From JBFKQC01 sp041627895 (GTDB taxonomy: Bacteria; Pseudomonadota; Alphaproteobacteria; Rhodobacterales; Rhodobacteraceae), in the NCBI GenBank assembly GCA_041627895.1, contig JBFKQC010000074.1, positions 1 through 18,778 on the forward strand: DNA of 18,778 bases, written 5' to 3'. Within the stretch, counting starts at the first letter, position 1; each line of letters opens with the position of its first letter. The translations under genes and the position numbers were made by a program. The notes beneath the pieces were generated by a model, which saw only the letters and a program-made list of their open reading frames with translations, searched no databases and had not been told where the DNA came from. Positions 13,830 to 18,778 of the stretch are shown piece after piece.

Positions 13830-14804
13830 ATGCCGCTTCTTCAGATCAATGCCTTTGGCGACCGGCCCGGCCTGCACGGCCCGGGCGAGCTGGACGCGGC
13901 GCTTGCCGCGGCGCTGGCGCGCCTGCCGGCTGCCGCGCCGGTGATCGTCATCGTCCACGGCTACCGGTTCTCGCCCTTCGCAGCCGCGGCCGATCCGCAC
14001 CGCCACATCCTGTCGCTCGCCCCGCACAGGGGCTGCCGCAGGGCGCTTTCCTGGCCGCGGCACCTGGGCTTCGGACGCGCCGATCCGGCCGAGGGCCTTT
14101 GCATCGCCTTCGGCTGGGAGGCGCGCGGAACGATCTGGGGCGCCTGGTCGCGCGCCGGGGCGGCGGGCCGCGCGCTCGCCGACGCGATCGGCCGGATTGG
14201 GCGGCACCGCAGGGGCCCGGTCTGCGTCGTCGGCCACAGCCTCGGCGCGCGCGTCGCACTCGCGGCGATGGCGGCGCTGGAGGCTCCCGCGATCGGCCGG
14301 ACCGTCCTGCTGGCGGCGGCCGAGTACCAGAGCACCGCGCGCAGGGCGCTCGCCTCGCCCGCGGGCCGGCTGGCCGAAATCGTCAATGTCACCACGCGCG
14401 AGAACGACCTGTTCGACGTGCTGGTCGAATGGCTGGTGCGCCGGCCCCGCCCGGGCGACCGCGCGCTCGGCGCCGGGCTGGGACAGGCAGCGAACTGGCT
14501 CGATTTGCAGATCGACTGCCCCGCGACGCGCGACGCGCTGGGCCGCATCGGGCACCGGATCGCGGCGCCAAGCCGCCGGGTCTGCCACTGGTCGCCCTAC
14601 CTGCGCCCGGGGCTCTTCCCGCTCTACCGCGAGTTCCTGCGCCGCCCCGACAGGCTGCCGCTCGACGCCCTCCGCGCGCTCGTTCCGGCAGACCCGGCAC
14701 CGCGCTGGTCGCGGATTTGTCCCCGCCTGCCCCGGTTGCCGGGCAGCGCGCCGGCCCGGCGCCGCCCGGCCGGGGCATCGCACGGTCGCGTCACGACCGG
14801 TTAA
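13830..14804 (+). CDS. Alpha/beta hydrolase
   Basis: This 324-residue, probably cytoplasmic hydrolase has no signal peptide. It shows the oxyanion-hole HG motif (VIVIVHGYRFSP, His43-Gly44), the nucleophile elbow GHSLG with Ser137, and a candidate acid in VTTRENDLFD (about Asp193). His253 in CHWSPYL could complete the triad. The overall wording recalls DUF900-like esterases, but I cannot verify the family or substrate. The C-terminal 40 residues are Arg/Pro/Ala-rich and probably disordered. ATG 13830 was chosen because conserved-looking sequence begins there (MPLLQINAFGDRPG) with a GGGGCG ribosome-site-like stretch before it; the open frame continues upstream to 13773 toward the metZ promoter. 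It diverges from metZ with about 80 bases of shared upstream DNA. Confidence 0.85.
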   Translation: MPLLQINAFGDRPGLHGPGELDAALAAALARLPAAAPVIVIVHGYRFSPFAAAADPHRHILSLAPHRGCRRALSWPRHLGFGRADPAEGLCIAFGWEARGTIWGAWSRAGAAGRALADAIGRIGRHRRGPVCVVGHSLGARVALAAMAALEAPAIGRTVLLAAAEYQSTARRALASPAGRLAEIVNVTTRENDLFDVLVEWLVRRPRPGDRALGAGLGQAANWLDLQIDCPATRDALGRIGHRIAAPSRRVCHWSPYLRPGLFPLYREFLRRPDRLPLDALRALVPADPAPRWSRICPRLPRLPGSAPARRRPAGASHGRVTTG

Positions 14805-15134
14805 CCTCGGCGGTCTATACCCCTTGCCCGAAGCTTCGGCGCGGGGTGACGCCCGCGCGACCAGACGATCCGGTTCCCTGCCGCCTTCGCGGCGGGGACG
14901 GTCCGACAAGATCGCTTTCGGCCTGGGGGTAGCGCCCGGGGCCAGGACCGCGGGGTGCAAGCCCCCGGAAAGTCCATCGGCGGCGCCGCCAATCTGGTGC
15001 AAAGACCGGCCACGAATTCCACGAGACTGCCAGACCCTGGCGCCGCGCTCTGCCGAGCGGACGGCGACCCGGCGGTGCGCCTGCGCGCGCAACGCGTCAC
15101 CGCGACGCCGAAGGCGGCGCCAGACCTTCCCGGC
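14805..15134. other. 330-bp gap rich in inverted repeats, no assigned gene
   Basis: The gap lies between the convergent hydrolase and yciB genes. Open frames that cross it look like Arg/Pro/Ala-rich shadows, not proteins. It holds a TATACC box (14816-14821) and several hairpins: CCGCC/GGCGG with a 5-base loop (14881-14895), CGGGG/CCCCG (14951-14967), and the perfect palindrome GGCGGCGCCGCC (14979-14990). Next to yciB is the second copy of the 21-bp repeat. No known RNA family was recognised: the hallmarks of tmRNA, RNase P, SRP RNA and the cobalamin or FMN riboswitches are missing. Confidence 0.5.
15098..15118 (-). repeat. Dispersed 21-bp intergenic hairpin element, copy 2
   Basis: Read on the minus strand this matches bases 1-21 at 20 of 21 positions. 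It includes the hairpin GCCGCC-TTC-GGCG. It lies 17 bases after the yciB stop codon and could also act as part of a terminator, although no T-tract follows. Confidence 0.5.
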
Positions 15135-15737
15135 TCAGGCCTCGTCGCGTTCCGTCCCGTGGGTCTGGAACAGCCGCGACTGCGCCATGAAGAACACAAA
15201 CACCAGCACCGTCAGCCCGAACGTCTTGAAGTTCACCCAGGCATCGGTCGACATCGTGCGCCAGATCACCTCGTTCAGCACGGCGAGCCCGGCAAAGAAC
15301 CCGGTGACGCGGCGGGTCAGGATCATCCAGCCGGCCCGCGTCATCGGCAGCACCTCGTCCATCACAAGCTGCAGATAGCTCTGCCCGCGCAGCAGGCCGA
15401 AGCCGAGAATGCCCGCGAAAAGCCCGTAGATCATCGTCGGCTTCATCTTGAAGAACCGCTCGTCGTTCAGCCACACCGTGAGCCCGCCGAAGATCACCAC
15501 CAGCACCAGCGTCATCGCCTGCATCTTCGACAGCTTCCCCGTCAGCCGCCAGAGCAGCCAGGTGGTAAACGCCAGCAGCGGAATGAACAGCGCCGTGACC
15601 ACGATGAAACCGGAATATTCCGTCCCCGCGATCTGAAACGTGCGTTCCCTGAGCAGCACGTAGCCCGCGAAGAACGCCAGGATCGGCCCGAGATCGAGCG
15701 CCAGCTTCAGCCCCTGGGATATCTGCTTTTCGGCCAT
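15135..15737 (-). CDS. yciB: Septation protein A / inner membrane-spanning protein YciB
   Basis: This 200-residue polytopic inner-membrane protein of the YciB/IspZ family is implicated in cell envelope and septum formation in enterobacteria; its biochemical role is not settled. Family signatures are clear: KLSKMQAMTL, the segment FGGLTVWLNDERFFKMKPTMIYG in the middle, and near the end FFAGLAVLNEVIWR followed by DAWVNFKTFGLT. About five membrane segments are visible. ATG 15737 was chosen over an upstream TTG at 15767 because it gives the family-like N-terminus MAEKQISQGLKLALDLGP. It also leaves a 13-base gap to the EamA stop codon, so the two are probably co-transcribed. The C-terminus is short and hydrophilic. 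Confidence 0.94.
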   Translation of the reverse strand: MAEKQISQGLKLALDLGPILAFFAGYVLLRERTFQIAGTEYSGFIVVTALFIPLLAFTTWLLWRLTGKLSKMQAMTLVLVVIFGGLTVWLNDERFFKMKPTMIYGLFAGILGFGLLRGQSYLQLVMDEVLPMTRAGWMILTRRVTGFFAGLAVLNEVIWRTMSTDAWVNFKTFGLTVLVFVFFMAQSRLFQTHGTERDEA

Positions 15738-15750
15738 TCCGACTCGCTTT

Positions 15751-16695
15751 CTATCTGCCAAACTCAACTATGACCGCGCCGAGCGCAATCAAGCCCATCA
15801 GCGTCAGCCGCCGCGGCCCCACGGTTTCCTTCAGGAACACCCAGCCGATCAGCGCGGCGAAGACCGTCGAGGTCTCGCGCAGCACCGCCGCCTCGCCCAC
15901 CTTGTCGATCCGGGTGGCCAGCATGATCGCGCCGAAGCTGAACAGCGCCACCACCGAACCGATCAGCCCGCGCGCCATCAGCGGCCCCGGCAGGGGCGGG
16001 TCGGCCATCCGCCGCCAGCGGACGAGCGCCACCGCCGGCATCGCCAGCCCGTCGATGAAGAAGAACCAGGCGAGGAAGGTGAAGGGATCGGCGGTGGCGC
16101 GGATGCCGTAGGCGTCGTAGGTGGTGTAGGCGGCGACGAACAGCCCGGTCAGGAACGCGAGCGCCAGCGCGGCGGGCAGCGTCTCGCGCGCGGCGGTCAG
16201 GAAGACCAGGTTGTAGACCGCCAGCCCGAAAATCCCCGCTAGCAGCACGCCGACGCCCGCCCATTGCGTGGCCGTGAAATGCTCGCCGAACACCAGCCCA
16301 GCGGCGATCACGGTCACCAGCGGCCCGGTGCCGCGCACCACCGGGTAGACCACGGTATAGGCGCCATTGGAATAGGCGAAGGCCTGGGCGATCTTGTACC
16401 CGGTGTGGATCGCGAAGGCGCCGGCGAGGATCGGCCACAGATGCGGCTCGGGCCAGGGCACCGCGAACAGCGCGAAGGGCAGCGCGATGGCGGCATAGCA
16501 GATGTCGATCGCGCCGCGGGTCAGCCAGGGGTCAAACCGCCCCTTCTGCAGCGCGCCGAAGACCGCGTGCAGGAACGCCGCCAGAAGCGCCAGCGCCAGC
16601 GCCAGGTCATGCCCGGCCGGCGTGCCCTCGAGAGATGTCAGCCAGGCGCTCACCCTGGCGGCGGCCTTCTGCACCCGTATCGGCCCGGTCCGCAC
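15751..16695 (-). CDS. EamA/DMT-superfamily transporter
   Basis: This inner-membrane protein has about ten hydrophobic segments in two homologous halves, the EamA (drug/metabolite transporter) layout. Telling pieces are AYSNGAYTVVYPVVRGTGPLVTVIAAGLVFGE at the end of the first half and RIDKVGEAAVLRETSTVFAALIGWVFLKETVGPRR at the end of the second. Both show the family's closing pattern of a helix ending in GE or KE. Substrate is unknown; DMT proteins typically export metabolites or amino acids. The start is uncertain. GTG 16695 gives 314 residues, while GTG 16674 or 16653 are also in frame and the first membrane helix begins only near residue 30. No strong ribosome binding site supports any of them. 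It lies just upstream of yciB and in the same direction as ftsY. Confidence 0.88.
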   Translation of the reverse strand: MRTGPIRVQKAAARVSAWLTSLEGTPAGHDLALALALLAAFLHAVFGALQKGRFDPWLTRGAIDICYAAIALPFALFAVPWPEPHLWPILAGAFAIHTGYKIAQAFAYSNGAYTVVYPVVRGTGPLVTVIAAGLVFGEHFTATQWAGVGVLLAGIFGLAVYNLVFLTAARETLPAALALAFLTGLFVAAYTTYDAYGIRATADPFTFLAWFFFIDGLAMPAVALVRWRRMADPPLPGPLMARGLIGSVVALFSFGAIMLATRIDKVGEAAVLRETSTVFAALIGWVFLKETVGPRRLTLMGLIALGAVIVEFGR

Positions 16696-16805
16696 GGCAC
16701 GTCGCCGGCCGTGCTCACGAAATCTTCACCGAATCGCCTGGATGATAGGGGTGGGAGGTCGGGGGAAATAGCTTTGAAAAGGTTAACGGAGCGTTCGCAC
16801 GAAAT

Positions 16806-16833
16806 GGGCGTGTCCGTACAACGCCGACACCCC
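16806..16833 (-). terminator. Weak hairpin in the 148-bp gap upstream of the EamA gene
   Basis: On the minus strand GGGGTGTC (16833-16826) and GACACGCCC (16814-16806) pair with one bulge around an 11-base loop. Only ATTT follows. It lies just past the end of the exported-protein gene and could end that transcript; the missing T-tract keeps confidence low. Confidence 0.3.
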
Positions 16834-16843
16834 GGATATCGCA

Positions 16844-17761
16844 TCACTCACGCGCGCCCCAGGGCTCGTAGCCGATGGTGACCGTCGTCCCCGCCATCGC
16901 GGCGGCCAGCGCCTGGGGCGAGAACGGATCGGCGGCCAACTCCGCGTCGAGGAAGCGGTTCAGCGACAGCCCCTCGCCGGCCTCCAACGACAACGTCAGC
17001 CGCCCCCAGGGCGCCGGCCCGTCGGCGACCAGCCGCAAAAGCGCGTCGCGGGTGGGGCCGGGGAACACCGCGTCGGGCAGGGCCCGGACGAGACCCTGAA
17101 TCTCGGCCTTCAGCGCCGCTTCGACCGCCTTGGGGTCGTCGCCGCGGCGGCGCAGCCGTTCGGTCAGAATGCCCAGGTACATGCCATCCAGATAGCCCTC
17201 GTTCTCGACCTGCAATTCGAAGCGGCGCAACCGCATCGCGTCGAACCCGCCCGACGTCATGCCAAAGCCCAGCCCGCCCTCGGCCCGCGTGGCCAGCGAC
17301 ACCCCGTTGCGGCCCGGAAAATCGACGCTGAACTCCTCGATCTCGATCACTTCGGCCGCCACGTCCATCCGTGCGCGCAGCCGTCCGCCGATCAGGTTGC
17401 GGCGGTTCTGCACCTCCATCATCCAGGCGAACCAGTCGTCCGGCGGCTGCGGAAAGAACCGCGCATCCGTGACGGCGATGTCGGCCGCCAGCACGGCCGA
17501 TCCGTCCCCGGCCCGCAGCGCCGCCAGCCCGTCGACCGCCCAGTCGACCCGCCCGACCCGGAAATGCAGATAGGTCCCGTCGTTGAACGCCACGCCGGTC
17601 AGCCGGCAGCCGGTATCGGTCTCGGTCAGCGCGCCCGCCTCACTCAACGCCATCCCCGCGCCCTCGATCAGCGCCAGCGCCATGTCGCGTTCCTCGGCAC
17701 AGCTTTGCGCCAATGCCGGTGCCGCGGTCATTGCCGCCAGAATGCCCGGCAAAATCCTCAT
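16844..17761 (-). CDS. Exported protein of unknown function
   Basis: The 305-residue product has a clear signal peptide (MRILPGILAAMTAAPALA, cleavage probably after ALA near residue 18), so it is periplasmic. A Cys follows the cleavage region and another sits in TDTGCRLTG, a possible disulfide. The mature part is rich in beta-type alternation (LHFRVGRVDWAVDGLAALRAG, VAAEVIEIEEFSVDFPGRNG) and acidic residues. I recognise no catalytic motif or named domain; its look recalls alphaproteobacterial periplasmic DUF families. The ATG overlaps the ftsY stop by 4 bases (ATGA), so it is translationally coupled to ftsY. That location suggests an envelope-related role, but the function is unknown. Confidence 0.85.
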   Translation of the reverse strand: MRILPGILAAMTAAPALAQSCAEERDMALALIEGAGMALSEAGALTETDTGCRLTGVAFNDGTYLHFRVGRVDWAVDGLAALRAGDGSAVLAADIAVTDARFFPQPPDDWFAWMMEVQNRRNLIGGRLRARMDVAAEVIEIEEFSVDFPGRNGVSLATRAEGGLGFGMTSGGFDAMRLRRFELQVENEGYLDGMYLGILTERLRRRGDDPKAVEAALKAEIQGLVRALPDAVFPGPTRDALLRLVADGPAPWGRLTLSLEAGEGLSLNRFLDAELAADPFSPQALAAAMAGTTVTIGYEPWGARE

Positions 17762-18778
17762 GCCGCCTCGCTTCCGGTCAGCGCCTTGGCGAAATCCTCG
17801 GGGTCGAAGGGCGCCAGATCGTCGATCTGCTCGCCCACCCCGATCGCGTGGATCGGCAGCCCGAAGCGGTCGGCCAGCGCCACCAGCACGCCGCCCTTGG
17901 CGGTGCCGTCGAGCTTGGTCATCACCAGCCCCGAGACATCCGCGATCTTCCGGAAGATCTCCACCTGGTTCAGCGCGTTCTGCCCGGTGGTGGCATCCAG
18001 CACCAGCAGCGTGTTGTGCGGCGCGGTCTCGTCGCGCTTGCGGATCACCCGGACGATCTTGGCAAGCTCCTGCATCAGGTCCTGCCGGTTCTGCAGCCGG
18101 CCGGCGGTGTCGATCATCAGCAGATCGGCGCCCTCGGCCTCGGCCCTGGCCATCGCGTCGAAGGCCAGCGAGGCCGGGTCGGACCCTTCCGGCGCGGTCA
18201 GCACCGGCACCCCGGCGCGCTGGCCCCAGATCTGCAGCTGCTCGACCGCGGCGGCGCGGAACGTGTCGCCCGCGGCGATGATCACCGACTTGCCCGCGGC
18301 GCGGAACTGGCTGGCGAGCTTGCCGATCGTCGTGGTCTTGCCGGACCCGTTGACGCCCACGACCAGAACCACCTGCGGTTTCTTCGGAAAGATCGGCAGC
18401 GGTTTCGCCACGGGCTCCATGATCCGGGCGATCTCGGCGGCCAGAAGCGCCTTGATCTCGTCCGCCGACAGCTTCTTGCCGAACCGCCCCTCGGCCATGT
18501 TCGCGGTGACGCGCAGCGCGGTGTCGACGCCCATGTCGGCCGTGATCAGCAGGTCCTCGAGGCTTTCCAGCATGGCGTCGTCGAGCACCCTGCGCACCAC
18601 CGTCTTCGGCTGGCCCCGCCGCAGCAAGCGCCCGAGAAAGCCCGGCATGTCACCGGGCATATCCGTGGGCAGATCGGCGGGCAGCTCCGCCGGGGGCGCC
18701 TCGGGCACCTCGGCAGGCGCGGCCGGCACTTCGGGCGCGGGCGCGGGCCGTTCCGCCGGCGGCGCAGGAACTTCCGGC
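17758..18778 (-). CDS. ftsY: Signal recognition particle receptor FtsY (5' end outside window)
   Basis: FtsY is the SRP receptor GTPase that docks ribosome-nascent chain complexes at the inner membrane. The 339 visible codons include the helical N domain (FLGRLLRRG to about LAAEIARIMEP) and the complete G domain. The G-domain motifs are the P-loop GVNGSGKTTTIGKLA, DTFRAAAVEQLQ, the G3 box DTAGRLQN, the G4 box TKLDGTAKGG, and the closing GVGEQIDDLAPFDPEDFA. The reading frame stays open to the window edge, so the gene is cut by the window; a GTG at 18729 is inside the gene and should not be taken as its start. The visible N-terminal part is an acidic Pro/Ala/Glu-rich linker, as in the A domain of many FtsY proteins. 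Confidence 0.97.
   Translation of the reverse strand, partial: PEVPAPPAERPAPAPEVPAAPAEVPEAPPAELPADLPTDMPGDMPGFLGRLLRRGQPKTVVRRVLDDAMLESLEDLLITADMGVDTALRVTANMAEGRFGKKLSADEIKALLAAEIARIMEPVAKPLPIFPKKPQVVLVVGVNGSGKTTTIGKLASQFRAAGKSVIIAAGDTFRAAAVEQLQIWGQRAGVPVLTAPEGSDPASLAFDAMARAEAEGADLLMIDTAGRLQNRQDLMQELAKIVRVIRKRDETAPHNTLLVLDATTGQNALNQVEIFRKIADVSGLVMTKLDGTAKGGVLVALADRFGLPIHAIGVGEQIDDLAPFDPEDFAKALTGSEAA

Noticed and set aside
14967..14975. GGAAAGTCC resembling the conserved 5' P4 strand of RNase P RNA
   Set aside because: The other universal RNase P blocks (the ACAGAA region and the matching 3' P4 strand) are absent and the gap is too short, so this is a chance match.
14821..14990. Possible cobalamin or FMN riboswitch in the hydrolase-yciB gap
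   Set aside because: Some GC-rich stems look similar, but the B12-box and FMN core sequences are missing, and no plus-strand gene follows to be regulated.
18727..18729. GTG at 18729 as the ftsY start codon
   Set aside because: The frame stays open with the same Pro/Ala/Glu-rich composition to the window edge, so the true start is most likely outside the window.

Overview
The window looks like chromosomal DNA from an alphaproteobacterium, most likely of the Rhodobacteraceae (Rhodobacter, Paracoccus or roseobacter type). Base composition is very GC-rich with GC-saturated third codon positions. A SAM-II riboswitch stands before metZ, there is a perfect TTAA-N7-TTAA (CtrA-type) site, and the local gene set and 3'-end hairpins fit that family. 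No insertion sequence, phage gene, tRNA, rRNA or CRISPR array was seen, and gene density is about 95 percent.

Layout. (1) 83-4748, minus strand: one tightly packed operon glyQ - VOC protein - FkbM methyltransferase - small membrane-anchored protein - glyS. The two subunits of the tetrameric glycyl-tRNA synthetase are therefore separated by three other genes. (2) 4892-6634, plus: a divergently transcribed exported protein with SPOR-like, peptidoglycan-binding and trypsin-like domains; the trypsin domain seems to have lost all three catalytic residues. (3) 6667-9686, minus: TrkH potassium transporter followed, with a one-base overlap, by a thiamine-diphosphate decarboxylase/synthase-like enzyme. 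(4) 9773-10957: a glutathione S-transferase divergent from a MarR regulator, sharing two near-identical palindromes placed over the predicted promoters. (5) 10994-12097, minus: folE2, with a CtrA-like box and a direct repeat upstream. (6) 12399-13750, minus: metZ with promoter, SAM-II aptamer and intrinsic terminator. (7) 13830-14804, plus: an alpha/beta hydrolase, then a 330-base gap rich in inverted repeats. (8) 15135-18778, minus: ftsY (its 5' end lies outside the window), an exported protein of unknown function, an EamA-type transporter and the septation protein YciB.

Most of this is housekeeping: glycyl-tRNA synthesis, SRP-dependent membrane targeting, potassium uptake, folate/queuosine precursor synthesis and methionine synthesis. 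I found no convincing new multi-gene system. The points most worth a second look are the apparent pseudoprotease, the split glyQ/glyS operon, the two-operator GST/MarR switch with a possibly leaderless marR mRNA, the CtrA-type box upstream of folE2, and the structured gap at 14805-15134. All promoter, operator and RNA calls other than the SAM-II riboswitch and its terminator are read by eye and remain predictions.
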